DNA of 64,000 nt from Rhea pennata. Taxonomy: Eukaryota > Chordata > Aves > Rheiformes > Rheidae. Shown here piece by piece: positions 1-12,503 of the stretch (position 1 is the stretch's first letter; each line of letters starts with the position of its first letter). The DNA lies in NCBI RefSeq assembly GCF_028389875.1, contig NC_084671.1, positions 25,203,083 through 25,267,082 of the forward strand, in the 5' to 3' direction. The translations under genes were made by a program, and so were the position numbers. Under the pieces are notes generated by a model that worked only from the letters and a program-made list of their open reading frames with translations, was not told where the DNA came from and made no database searches.

Positions 1-2512
1 CTTTAAGATCCAGACAAATCTAAAGTTACTATTTAGCTAGAACAGAACTTGCTAGTGTCAGGACAACACAAGTAAAGAAGAAAAACTAAAACTACCTGAT
101 AATTATAACAAAAATATTGGTATTACAGGATTAAAGATGAAGTTGACTTTAAAAACTATCCAAGTCTAGAACGTGCTGACTTCAATACTGAGATCTGAAA
201 CAACATAGCACTTACAAGACCGATATTGCTGTGATAGCAAAAAGAATTTTTTTTTTTTTAACAGATAGTGTGATGACAGACCACCTTTATTCTTTCTGCA
301 GGAGAACACACTTTTCAATTTCACTCTACTCTTCATGCAGAAAATTATCATGTTAACTATGAAAATAAGTTTATTATTTCTAATAACATTTACGACCTTT
401 ACAGACACCGAAACAGGCTACCACAGCACTCATCCAAACGATTATTCTTTTTAGAAATCCTACATAAGTTGAAGAATAGTGCATGCTGGGGAAATAAAGG
501 TTATTTCCAGCATGGGAGGTATTTGTCTTGAAAAACACTAAGTTTCAAAGTGCTGGACACACAGCATTAGCACTGAACTACAACTATGCCTCCAATGAAG
601 CCTGTCCCCTCTCATTCTAAAACCCAATCAACTAATTGCACAGGCAATTTAACTTTGATTCTTGTGAAGTAGTGTATCTGTACTAGAAGTCTTCTTTTTT
701 CCCCACTTCATTTTTCCCTCCTTTTCAGTGACGGACGGTTTTAAAACACATGGTTATTCAAACATACACAAATTTAAGAAAAATACCTGTAAAAAGATAC
801 CTGTTCTAAACAGCAATTTTATTGCACATTCAAATACTACTGTGCGAAACAACTTTACAGGAGTTTAAATTATATACACAAGTAGCTTTATCAGAAAAAT
901 ACTATTGCACATTTTCCATTAGAGCTAAAAAATCGCAGTTGTTAGGATAAATTACTTCAAACAGTTACTAGTCTTAACTAGAAAGATTTAGACATTTTAA
1001 ATTTCAGGTTTTAGGTGGAGCTAAAAAAATAAAGCTACTCTTAGTTCTGAAATAAAAGCTTGTTTTCCATTCAACAGCAATAAAGACTCTAATGGTATTA
1101 GCTTTAGAAAAATAACAAGTATTTTAAGATAGTGAACAAAGATTTTATACATCTTTATTCATTTTTCATACACCTGAAATATTTCTTACCTTGGCTTCAT
1201 TCTTAGGTAGCATGAGATATATTCCAACATTGCAAACTATTCTTACAACATTATCAAGTCTAACAATTGAGAATCTTCCCCCCAAAAATACAGCCTTCTA
1301 TTACAACCTAGCTGACATGAGGAAAACAGACTAAAAAAGTCTGTTTTTCTTTTTGAGATACAATGCTTGTGTAATCATTCAGCTTAAAACTAAGTAACCA
1401 AGACTTGGACGTACAACTGCGAGAGATACTAAGACTTTATGACTAACAAGTCTCCTGGCAGTTAATGAAACGCCATACTTCAGGAACACTGAACTTCAAT
1501 ACTGCCAGTAGGCTGCTGCGATGTACCTTCTCAACATGAAATACCATTCTTTCCTATCCCCATAAACTACACAAAGGCATTCATGGCCAAATTTGCATAT
1601 GTGCACATATTCTTGGAAACACTGGCCTAATATATACAAGGAAAGAGTTCCTGAAGATGGCCCAGATGTACATTAACAAGGTAACTTAAGGAATTCCTCA
1701 GTAGGTAATAACCCCTCAAGCAGTATCTTTCTACCAGATATATATTCCTAGTCTAGGTGCAAATGTAACGCGAATAGCTACCAGTTTGTTTTGTTTCATA
1801 TATTAGTACATCAACATTGTATTATATTAGTGAAAACAGAATTACATAAAAGTATCTTACGTGAATGCTTTGGTTTCTCTTATGTATATCCTTTGACCTT
1901 CCATTTTCTAGGCATATCACATTCCCTTTCTCTTATTTGAGAATCACACAAGTGCAGTTACCTAGATCATTCTACATGGCCCGCTATGGACAAGACAGTT
2001 TTGCCCAGCAACTAGCCTTTTCAGACAATCAATTTGTGAGAGACAATTCTGAAAGCAAAAAGCAGGCAGCAAGCTGAATTTGGAAAGAGATATGATCTAA
2101 GAATACAACAAGAAAATAGATCTTGAAGAAACCTGCCAAGCAGACAAATGGAAAAAGAAAAAAGCCCAAAAGCCAGAAACCTGGAAATAATTGATAGAAT
2201 GCAAAGCAAGTGAAGTCAAGGAGGAAGTAGTGAAGGAAAGTGTACAGTGCAAGCTTTAAAGTCTGAAGTACAAAAACAACAGCTATAAGAACTCAGTTTT
2301 CCCCTTCTCTAAAGGCAATGCAGTAGAACATATCTTAAGACATAATTATATTCATTTAAAAATTATCAGATAGTTCTTTGATTCACATTCAAAGTACTAT
2401 GAAACTTCTCATAGTACAAGTGTTATAGTAAGCCCCAGTAGTTCTTCCTCAGTTTTGGTTCTAATAATTTCTGAATTTGAGGTTATTGCTTAGACATACA
2501 CATTACACATAC
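1..2512 (-). other. FAM168B intron (partial)
   Basis: AT-rich intronic DNA. No further FAM168B exon, no recognisable repeat family and no other coding exon were seen. Confidence 0.7.
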
Positions 2513-5500
2513 CTGCTTGGAAAGTAGGATTTGCTCCAGGATACATATTAGGGGAATAGGCCGGAGCAGCCGCTGCATAGCCCATTGGGAAGCCAGCTAG
2601 AAGAAAGAATAGGTCAAAGTTATTTTCTAGTCTAACTAAGCTTTACTCTCAAAGATTCTCACTGCACAACTTTTCAACTGAAATGAACTAACAGATGGCC
2701 TTTGATCACACTGTCTAAACCAAAATTCTGTGCTGCTCTCTTCTACCAAGCCAACTGAAGCTACATGTTAGCTGAAAGGCACAATTAGTCAGAAATACTG
2801 GCCTCCCTTTAAATTCCCTTCTGTTTCAGCAAATCTCAAAGTCTGAGAATATATAACGCAATGGTAGTAGAACAACAAGTTTTTGTGCAACAACCCCAAA
2901 CCCCATGAGTTTGAAGAAATGATGTACATAAAATATTAATCTGAAGAAAAAAAAAAGCCTTTTTCACAGAAATAATGAAATCCCTAAAAGTCTCAGTGAC
3001 TCTGACTTCCCAGGTAAGATATCACAAGAGAGTACAAGTACAGAGTACAAAGCAACCTTAAGCACTCCAAACTGCTTGTTTCATTTGGCAGAGATTTGTT
3101 ATTATGCTTATACGCCAGACAAGCTCACCAGTTTCAGCCATGTATCGTCACACTCAACAGTATGTGTTTCATTGAGGCAGCAGCAAAACATTAGGTAAAA
3201 TCTTCTACATCAGAATTAAAGAACCACTAAGGCTAAGTGTGAAACACTGGTCTCAAATATAAGGTAAAAATATCATTTGCAAAAAAACACCAGTTAGTTG
3301 AAATACACAAAGTTTGTTTCAGCTTTGTAAGAGCATTTGGAGATTGATTCCTTAACATTATAAAACCCATCTAACAGCCTCAAATAGGCTGTTGAAAATG
3401 GAACAGCTTCAGAAACAGTGCCCTTAAATAATACATTCCTCCTAGCAATAGGCTCATTACTTTCTACTACCAAGCAACCCACATAAAGTCAATGATTCTG
3501 AATGAAGAATCAGTAGTTTTTACATGAAGAAAAACAAAGAAAAGACTTAGTCATACAGTAATTAACAAAACAAAAACAAAACACCCTAAAAATGCAAGTC
3601 TACTTTCAATTTTATAGAATGTTTTGTATTTATTTCATGGTCTTTAAAGTAGAATTAGTCAGGTCAGTAAATCATTTGTGTCACTGTAAAATAATTGATT
3701 AAGCTGACTTTTTAAGTTATATTTGTATAAATGACTTAACTCTGTAATGAAACACTCTGAATGATCACTTTGAGACATGACATTTAAGGCACCTTTATAA
3801 CACCTTTACTTAATTTCTATATATTTTAGTTATAATAACTTACAATCAAATTAAGAGTGCCAATATATATATATATACTATATATTATCTTATACTAAAA
3901 GATTAAACAATATTACAACTTAAGAACTTCTAAACAGCTATCTATAGATCTAAAATAGTTTATCTTCATAAGTAAGTAGTGTACCACTTTCAATAGTATA
4001 AACAACAGCTTTAGGGCAATGTGTAAATGGCTATATGTACCAACAAAACCTTTGCTTCTAGTATAGGTCTTTATTTAGAAAAATGAAGAGACGAAAAGGC
4101 AAAGTAGCATTTATATATTTAAATAACTCACAATAATCTTGATGTAAAGCAAAAGAAAGCCTTGAAAATTGATCTTCTATGAAAATAGAAATAAATGTAC
4201 TGCAACTGATACTAATTAGTAAACTACCACAGCTCGACTTAATAGACTATTGCTGTAGTCCATATTAGTCCACATAATTAAGATAGTTACAGAAAAGAGT
4301 AAGACCATCCTTCAGGGCTGATGAATACACAGCATCATCTTTGCAGTTTATTACTACATCATTTCAGTCACTCAACAGCCTTAAAGTTGTTGGAACATAC
4401 TTTGTGTCTTCCCTTCATAAATATTGTAGAAGGTTAAGAAAGGTACGCTAGTTTGAGGGAAGAAAAAGAAATTCCTGAAAATTAAAAGGGTTCAGAGAAG
4501 ATCAAATCACAATAAAGAAAATTCATATATGCATCAGAATTTTAGGAGAAGAAACAATAATATGGAAAAGGAGGGAAGGAAAGTACACTATCAGATCTGA
4601 AACACAAATTTAAAAACTGTAATACCAATTAAAAACTGAACATACTAAAAACGAAATACCAGTAGGAGAACACAGTATAGATACACAGAATACAAACAGT
4701 AACAGCACAGAACGAATTCTAGTCCCCAACACAGATAACTAAATCACAAAACAGTCTCCCTGGAAAAGCAATGTAGATTTAATTGTTATGATATGTAAAA
4801 TCTGATTTTAAAGATGCTCCAGTGTCTCCCAGGATGGAATAATTCATTTACCCCACATACATCAGCAATAGACACTTTATCAAGACATTGTTGTCTGAAG
4901 TGCCTCAGAGAGGCACAGAGTCCTTCACTTCAGCTTTCTCCTTGGAAAGTCCTGACCATATCTAATTATTGACTTATCAAACTTTTTAACTAGCAGGATA
5001 TCAGAAACCGAGTCTGCTCACATTGAACATTTAGAAGCGAGTGGGAAAAAAAAGTGAGAAATTAGAAACCAAATGAGAAGCAGAGACCAAGAAAAAACAC
5101 TTATTTCTCTCTTAAGTTTTGTTTGTCATTGTCTTGGTCTCAACTTTGATGTTATACTTTCAGCAGTCAAAAGACAGTATTTGATGAACAAAAATTAGAG
5201 GAGAAAGGTTAACAGTGCCAGCCAACTAGAGACAGAAATACATTGACTGCTTTTCTTGTAAAACAAAGTTATTAGAGCTCCTGAGATAAGAAAGATGGAA
5301 GAGCTGCTAAAGAACAGTCAGAACAACTTTCATGATTCTTGAAGTCTCACTCAAAAAACTATCACATGTGAAGCTATTATTATGTGACCATTTCTTCTGG
5401 ATTACAGTAGAGATCAATACAAGTGATGTTCATTGAAAAACCAGGAGTTACTTACCTGGATAACCAATTCCTTTGGCATTTGCATAGGGAACCCCAGAAG

Positions 5501-8500
5501 ATCCAGGGCTATACACAGGATTCATGATTTCAGTAACTAAATTGGGGAAGAGAAAAAAAAATTATTCAGGCATAGGAAAAGCTTGAATTCTCAGCAGCAA
5601 CAGGGAACCAGAAATGAAGGAAAAAGTATAATGCAATTCCACTACTCATACCAGAATCTAAACAATAGCTACAAAGCAAGACAGAATCATCCAGAACTAA
5701 GTTTCAAAGCATCACAACCCCTCAAATCAGATAGAGAACCTCTCAAATACGAAATATTCCCTGCAGTGGAGCATGCCTTCGAAGCTTTTTCATCCCTAGA
5801 TGCTCCCTCTAAATGCCCCCACAGAACATAAATCCACCAACCCACTGCAGCAGTTCACTTCACTCCTAAATTCTGCACCTGCCTGCACCTCCTACCAGTC
5901 TGGGTTTCATCTCATTTCTTGCTTTAATCATCTAGCCAAGAGATGCAAATTCTTACATTCTACTACTACTGGCATTACAAACCTGAGATTCTAATCCTTT
6001 ATCAGTACTAAATTCCCTCACCATCAACAGTTGAAGGATTAAATGGGGGGGGGGGGGGGAGAGATTTCTATATTAGAAAGCTTACTAAGTAATTTACTGC
6101 TGTTAACTAACTTCCCAGGAGTGTATGACAAGTTAACAGCAAGGTCCAGCCATTTCCGAATTATGTATTCACACCCTAAAAAGGCACTTATAATTAGCCT
6201 CATTGGTAGGAACAAAACTGAACTCCAGCGCTAAAAGCACATCTTATATGTAAACATCAAGGTAAGTAGGAGGGCACTGAAGATGCTTTCTTAAGTTTTT
6301 CGAGCAAACTTAGTTACAGGATAGAAATCACTGCACGGCAGTTATAAGCAAGACCACACCATGTGACAGAGTACTGCTCCCAATTGCTTTTCTAACAGTT
6401 TACCTGTCCCTCCAAAAAGAAAAAAATTAATCCCTTTAATCTATCTTCAGTCTTCCGCTATTCTGTATCTATATACAGATCTACCTCCTCCAGCTGTGAG
6501 TGCCAATTTTTCACTAGAAATAGCCTCTGATGGCAAGACAGAGGGGCAAACTATCAAATTACATTTTCTTATTAACCGCTAATATCCAATATTTGTGCAT
6601 CTCAATATAGAAGGGGAAGTGACTCAACCTTACTTGAAGAAACAGTGCTAAACAGTTTACACTACAGTTTTACGAAGTTTTGTAAATATAAAATTTATGA
6701 CACAAAATAAACTTCATAATTATGTCTGCAATAGTTTAGTCATTGAATACACTCTAACATAAAACTGAGTTAAGTTTATCAGTGTATCTTCCCCAATAAA
6801 CCTTAGTTAAGTGAGCATATAAAGCATGACCGTTAGGAAGCAGTTTGCTTGTTAAAAGGAGTAATATTAACAACAGCCCTGTGGCAAGATTTTTAGCAAT
6901 ATCTAATAAACTACAACAGAAGCAAAAGAAAGATTTGTGTAACATGAGGAATTCAGAAAACACATGCTTTCAAAAAGTTTATTACCAGGCTTCACAACAA
7001 CTCAAACTCAATGTACCAGAATTACAAGATTCAATCACTTACTGGGTTTAGGTTTTTTTTAAACCTAGCAATACTATAAAATAACCTAAATAGTACTTTT
7101 ATGTTTTTTCAGCTTTACATTTGATTGCATTGCAGGACAATAAAATCCATTAAAAACAAGTTAATTGTCATTACATTGCCTAATATCAAGAAAGCTCCTT
7201 AAGCAACATGATTTAATTACCTGACCAACATGAAGAAAGCATGAATCTCGTTTAGAAATACTCCACGACAAGCTTCTTTCTTTAAGTATAAAGCATTATT
7301 TCCCAATAAAGAACAGTGGAATTTAGAGTATTATATCTGTACCTTAATCAGTCAGCATGCCAGTCTAATATTTCACTGTAGTAGGGTTTTACTTGAAAAC
7401 TTTCAGTCTGTCCTCTTACGATCTCCCCTGCATTCCTTTCTCATTGCCATCTTTGCTCCTATTTCAGTGTTGGCTTTGTCGTATTTTGCCTGTAACCTTA
7501 CAAAACTCATGAGAGGTCCAAGCTTCAATTCAGTATTGGCATGTCCAAATTGTGAAATAAAGATCTTACAGGATATGGCTTGGTCTTTCCATTCAAATCT
7601 AAACAACCTCCCTTGCCATCCCTACTTCACTACAAATATGCTGCTCCTCCTTGCAGTCTCTGAATTAACTAGGAGGAAAGACGACACTATAACCCTGCCA
7701 CCATTTTGAATAGCAACAAAAAGGAAGAAAAAAGGAAAGGAGAGGGGCACAACAACTAGAGAAATAGCAAGGACATTCTGTAAATATTTGGGAAAATACC
7801 AAGACAAACTATCAGAAGTATTAGCAGTTAATGACTGCAGAAGAACATAAGGGCACGTATTCCATGAGATGCATGTGTAGGTTAAGAGTGTTAAGAAGTT
7901 AGATTAAGGAAAAAGGAATTCCACTTAGGTAAGGAAATAAAACTACGGCTTTAGGAGCTTGCAAGCTCTCTTATACCAAAAAAAGAAAAAAAAAAAGGAA
8001 AAAAAGAAAAAAGAAAAAAAGAAAAAAAGAAACATGTCAACTTCCACTTGGAATGAATCTACACATGAAACTCACAAGCATTCACTTGAATCAGCATAGT
8101 CGCACCACATATATTTATGAATAAGCACAACTTCAGTTGGACAGGAGTGTGCTTTTTATCACTACCACTTCTACAATCTAGTTTTCACTACTGAAATATA
8201 AGTTGAGAACCACCAGTTAAAAAAGTGCTTGCAAGTTTTCCTAATGCAGACAAAGCTTCAGATCCAACACTAATTAAAAATAATTATTTTCATATCTTCT
8301 GTGAAGAACCTAACATGTGCAAGTATAATTATACAGCATTACTCAGTGGTTGCAATCATCCCATCCTTAACATAATCTTACTTGGAAGGGCATCTGTTAT
8401 ATTGAAACATGGAGCCCTGCAGTCCACTTCTCTGTAATGCTTGAAGTCCACATCAAACAGTAGGGGAACTAGTACAAACTGAACCCAAAGCAGCATGGTT

Positions 8501-11500
8501 TTCAACCTTTTTGGTGGCATCTCCTCTAAAGCACTCTCATGTTAATGCACATGTAAATAAATGTCTACTGAGCATCATCTGCATATAAATTATACATAGC
8601 CAACTGTATATAAATTACACAAAGTCAACTAAACATTCTTTCAGCTCAAGTACAGGTCATCGGAGACTGTTCAAGAACACTTGGTAAATGTAAATGCTTC
8701 ATATTCCGTTCTTGCTAGGGCCATATCAAATTCGGTTTGATCAAACTTGTCAAATCTCATCTTGGGATAGATATTATGACAATCCTTTTCCTCTTAAACT
8801 TATGTTTTGGGAAGCTGAGCACAAAGGCCAACCGCTGCTAACGCTAAAGCTCCAGCAATTTCACTTCGGTACACTTTTCCTATAGCTGAATGTGTTTCTG
8901 AAAGCTTTTATTTTCTAAAATTATTTTATACAGGTATGTGCCAAAAAGACTACAGACTAATGCCAATACTATAAAACAAACTGCACATTCCTTTGTAACT
9001 GGTGTATTTTCTCACTATTTTCTTTCAAAGTTGTGTGGAAAAACTGTGAGAATTAGACTTACTAAATGTCACTTTGTGCTCATTTTATTACAGATTTTTA
9101 TCACAAGAGTTGGGTAAGAACATCCCCTCAATAAGCATTTTGCCAAAAGCAGACATACTGCTGTCCACTAATGTTTTCTTTCTCAGAATTTGAGAAGATT
9201 CATTCTAAAACATTAAAGTATTTAACACCAATCAATCCTGGAACAGTTTCAGAAGGATAACTGTTTGCTATGAAACCATACAGAGGACCCACTTGCCACT
9301 TAAATACAATTCCTGAACAGGCACAAACTTATCTTAATAACATTTTGCATTTTACTCATTTACTTTCCAGTCAAAACTTAACAGTGGTAAAACACAACAC
9401 CTAAAATCGCTGTAGTTTATAATCCAAAAAAGTCAGTTCCACTGCTAAATAAAAATATAGTTCAGAACACTTCTGCTCTTCGAACAACCGACACCGATTA
9501 AAGAGTTGCATCGAGATTCCATCGAGACTTCCGACTCTGAAATAAAAGCTTTGATGCAAATCCTGGGCTAAAGAACGTGCATTTTGTCACGACTGTTTTA
9601 AATAACAAGGGCTCATATTAGGAGAATTCAAGACTTCATAAAGCCTAAAACAGCACTTTCCACACTGCATTCAATACTTGCAGCCAATGGGGACTTCATT
9701 CCCTCCATTCCTTCAAGATCTCAAAACAGGTCATTGAATTTCACTAGGAGGTAAATATTACCCTCTGTTCATAACAGAGCATGGGTTTCAGGTGGTCCAT
9801 GACTCAAGTCAGTTTGCATCAATGCTTACACAGTACTGATGTACTTTCCCCTTGTAGCATGCAACCCCACTCCCTGCTTTGGGACAGCACGAGCACTCTA
9901 AACCATTAAAATAAGCCAGGTCAGTTAAGTAGGCCAGCAGAATTCCACTTTCTGTTGGGTTTTACTGGGCAGAGGGAGTTGCTGTGTCTTCTTTTTTTTC
10001 CCCCCTACTAAGTTACGGGAGCTAAAACACATCACCAAATGGCTAACAGAGCACAAGTTTCAGCACAAGGAAGGGAGTAAGACTGAATACTGGCAGTACA
10101 GATTTAGGTTGTAGAATCAGAGCCCGGAAAAGGACAATGAACAACTTCACCCAAGTTTGTATATAAAGTACAAGACAAAGCTGGAAAAGTCATTTGTGTG
10201 CAAGCTTTCTTCCTTTGCTCACATTACAAGATGTTCTTTCCATGAAAGAATGAGACACTTGCTACTCCCCCTTTGTGGATATTTTTGTGTGCATGTGCAC
10301 ACTGTTTTGTTTTTTTAAAAGATTACAAAGGAATAGAGCTTTTAAGAGACTTCTAATCCTTTTCAATCAATAGAATTCTCATTTGAAGCCTACTCTATTA
10401 GTGGTTTCAGATTTTAACGCTGAATAAGAGAACTGAAATACTTTAATATTAAACACCAATGCTATTTGTGCCCAGTGTCAGTCAAGACACACACAACATA
10501 ATCATGTTAATGTAATTACATATTAATGTAATTACAGAATTAGTTCCACATATCATTCTTAAGAAGAAACCTTTACCAAAAATTGACAGGGGATACCAAC
10601 ATCCTGCTGGTGAACCAACTTCATTTGTACATTAGTGGCACTCTTCTACTTTTCAGGAAACAGTAATATTGCAAAGAACTCTCTCCCTAGCCCTGAAAAG
10701 GATATGAAAAGATTATTAACAGGTGGCTCAGCACTTCCTTCGCTGCATTTTGCCTACAACTCCTGTTATTGCTATTGTGTAACAGAATAAAAGTTGTCAA
10801 CTCCAATCTTTGCACTTCCTACGTAATTTTGAGATCTACTATGTAATTATTTTTTATTTCAGAGAAATTAAATTGTATAGCAAAACTGTCAGTTCGTCAA
10901 GGTAAAAGGCTTACAAAAAGCCTGTGTAGTACCAATTTTGTGCAAGTGCATCAACTGTCTATGAAAAGCAGAAGAAAATAAAACTGGAAAAATAAAGTTT
11001 TGCTGCATGAAGGAATCATACTTAGAACATTCAGATTAAATCTGCCTGCTCTGCTTCTTGGTAAATTATTACCCTGCATAGCATTCTCATTAAGTTCATT
11101 TTCAGTTTATACCACATTCCTTTTGGAAATGAGGTGAAACTGTTACAAGTTCTGAATAGAGATAGAATCTCAAAAAGTGTTTTATCCCCCATAAGTGAAT
11201 AATTGCTACCACAAAAAGCACAGGTTGGGAAGCATGCATTATATGCACATTTAAGTTTTATGACACTAACAATTATATATCCTACAATGAAATCATGTTC
11301 AAGCAGACAGAAAGTCTAGTCAATTAGGTAACGTACTACTACTGAACACTTTAAGAACACATTAAACTCAGCTCTTCTCATGTGGAAGTGATATACTGCC
11401 ACCTGCTTAAAAACTAATTTTTTACAGTTCTCGGAGCATGGATTTCATTATTTGGCTGGTCAATGTTTAAGGCTGGGTCCCCAAAATTCTACAACAGCAT

Positions 11501-12290
11501 TCTAGGAACGATTTTTTTCCCCATCTTACAAATCTACAGGTTGTAGACTTGGCTAAATCATTATTTCCTCCCTCAGCTCACTAATACAAAGATGACAGGA
11601 CAAATACCACACGCAAGCTATACCCAGAGTTTAGCTGCACTTGGGCGTTACTGCCATTATTTATTGGAAAATCCACCGCGCGGCCTCCCCACGACACGAG
11701 GCCGACGTCGTGCGCCGTTCCCAGGCGCGCAGCGCCCGGCCTGCCTCGCCCGGGGAGCGCTACAGGCGCGCGGCGTTATCCGCTACGGGAGCTCTTCCCA
11801 GGCTGAGCCGCGGCGGAGGGGCTGCGGCGGGGGTCGGGCCGTGGCCGGCCCGGCTCAGACGCCCGCCGGCGGCGGTCAGAGCTGCCCAGGACCCGCGGTG
11901 GGCAGCGCTGAGGGCTCCTCACCGCCCCGCCGGCGGGGCCGGGCCCAGCCAGGCCGGCGCCGCCGCTCGGGGCCGCCGCCGGGGGGCGGGCGGCGGCGGC
12001 GCAGGCCGCGGCGGCCTCCCTTACATAACGGGCCCGGCGCGGTGGGAGCGGGCCCGGCGCGGCGGCGCCCCCCGCGGTGCGGCGCGGCACCTCGCACTCA
12101 CCGGGCTGCGGCGCTTCGTGGTGGCGGCCCCGGCCGTGGCTGGCTGGGTGGCTCGCGGCGGGCGGGCGGGGGGCGCCGGTGGCGGGCGGGCGGGGCCGGG
12201 CGGCGCTGCCTGTGCGGAGGGAGGCGGGGGGGGAGGGCAGTGACCGCCTGGCGGCTCCGGCACCTCCGCGCCCGGCCGCACCGAACAACT
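1..12290 (-). CDS. FAM168B: FAM168B, 5' part of the gene (gene span, partial)
   Basis: Two spliced coding exons and a non-coding CpG-island exon on the minus strand give the N-terminal 51 residues of FAM168B (MANI, myelin-associated neurite-outgrowth inhibitor), a small Pro/Tyr/Ala-rich membrane-associated protein. The peptide starts MNPVYSPGSSGVPYANAKG and continues with a GFPMGYAAAAPAYSPNMYPG stretch. These match FAM168B and not the paralogue FAM168A, which starts MNPVYSPVQPGAPYG. The remaining coding exons are not between 1 and 2512, so the gene runs off the left edge. It is divergent from PLEKHB2 about 20 kb away, the order also seen in mammals. The 5' limit is approximate because no transcription start can be proved from sequence. 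Confidence 0.93.
2513..2596 (-). CDS. FAM168B: FAM168B second coding exon
   Basis: This 84-nt exon is flanked by a minus-strand acceptor (pyrimidine tract ending TTCTAG) and a GT donor at 2512-2511. It is in phase with the start-codon exon, completing the split codon G|CT as Ala. It encodes AGFPMGYAAAAPAYSPNMYP followed by GANPTFQA and the first base of a Gly codon. The peptide matches residues about 24-51 of FAM168B. The exon leaves in phase 1, so at least one further exon lies to the left of the window. Confidence 0.95.
2597..5455 (-). other. FAM168B intron between the two coding exons
   Basis: AT-rich intron. It contains a short (AT)n run at 3862-3876 and nothing else recognised. Confidence 0.85.
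5456..5536 (-). CDS. FAM168B: FAM168B start-codon exon
   Basis: The acceptor (CCCCAATTTAG) is followed by 11 nt of 5' UTR and the ATG at 5525-5523. The exon codes MNPVYSPGSSGVPYANAKGI then GYP, and ends in phase 1 at a consensus donor G|GTAAGT (5455-5454). The start is chosen because it is the first ATG in the spliced message seen here and gives the conserved family N-terminus. CDS part is 5456-5525. Confidence 0.96.
6045..6059. repeat. Poly(G) homopolymer, 15 bases
   Basis: An uninterrupted run of 15 G on the plus strand (C15 in the FAM168B transcript) followed by GAGAG. It sits in isolation in AT-rich intron sequence. Confidence 0.95.
7978..8032. repeat. A-rich low-complexity tract
   Basis: About 55 nt of A runs broken by single G or GG, a purine-only (polypurine) stretch in FAM168B intron 1. 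Confidence 0.9.
10508..10534. promoter_or_regulatory. Two tandem paired-type homeodomain dimer sites (TAATNNNATTA)
   Basis: TAATGTAATTA occurs at 10508-10518 and again at 10524-10534, inside a 14-nt unit repeated with a 16-nt period. The sequence matches the P3 palindrome bound by paired-class homeodomain dimers. That function is inferred; only the sequence match is seen. Confidence 0.4.
12102..12290 (-). other. FAM168B: FAM168B non-coding first exon (5' UTR), probable
   Basis: A consensus minus-strand donor (CCCG|GTGAGTGCG, GT at 12101-12100) lies inside the CpG island upstream of the start-codon exon. The exon is bounded at 12102; the 5' end is a guess placed near the NRF1-like TGCGCA at 12290. 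No ATG belonging to FAM168B occurs here. Extra 5' UTR exons in the 6.5-kb first intron cannot be excluded. Confidence 0.6.
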
Positions 12291-12361
12291 GCGCAGCAAC
12301 CAGCGGCCGCGCGTCACTTCCGCGCGGGGGGGCGCTGGCGGGAAGGGGCGGAAGCGGCCGT

Positions 12362-12400
12362 CACGTGCCCGGAAGGCGACGGGCGGCCCCGCGGCACGTG
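12362..12400. promoter_or_regulatory. Paired CACGTG E-boxes
   Basis: GTCACGTG (box 12362-12367) and GCACGTGAC (box 12395-12400) are opposed in flank orientation with 33-bp centre spacing. GTCACGTG is the core preferred by USF and TFE/MITF-family bHLH-ZIP factors. Binding is inferred. Confidence 0.5.
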
Positions 12401-12462
12401 ACGCCGGGGCGGGGCGGGGCGCGGGAGGCGGCCGGAGGCGGCGGCGGCGGCGGCGGCGGGGC

Positions 12463-12503
12463 CGCCCCGCCCCGCCCCGCCCCGCCCCGCCCCGCCCCGC
12501 CCA
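12463..12503. repeat. (CCCCG)n pentamer array, about 8 copies
   Basis: Tandem CCCCG units, each pair forming a CCGCCCC-type Sp/KLF site, directly after a GGC triplet run in the FAM168B CpG island. Confidence 0.85.

Larger units (their letters stand above)
5537..12101 (-). other. FAM168B first intron
   Basis: A 6.5-kb intron between the CpG-island exon and the ATG exon. It carries a 15-base G run (6045-6059), an A-rich low-complexity tract (7978-8032), a small imperfect duplication near 8577-8632 and the paired TAATNNNATTA sites at 10508-10534. No coding exon is recognised. Confidence 0.75.
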
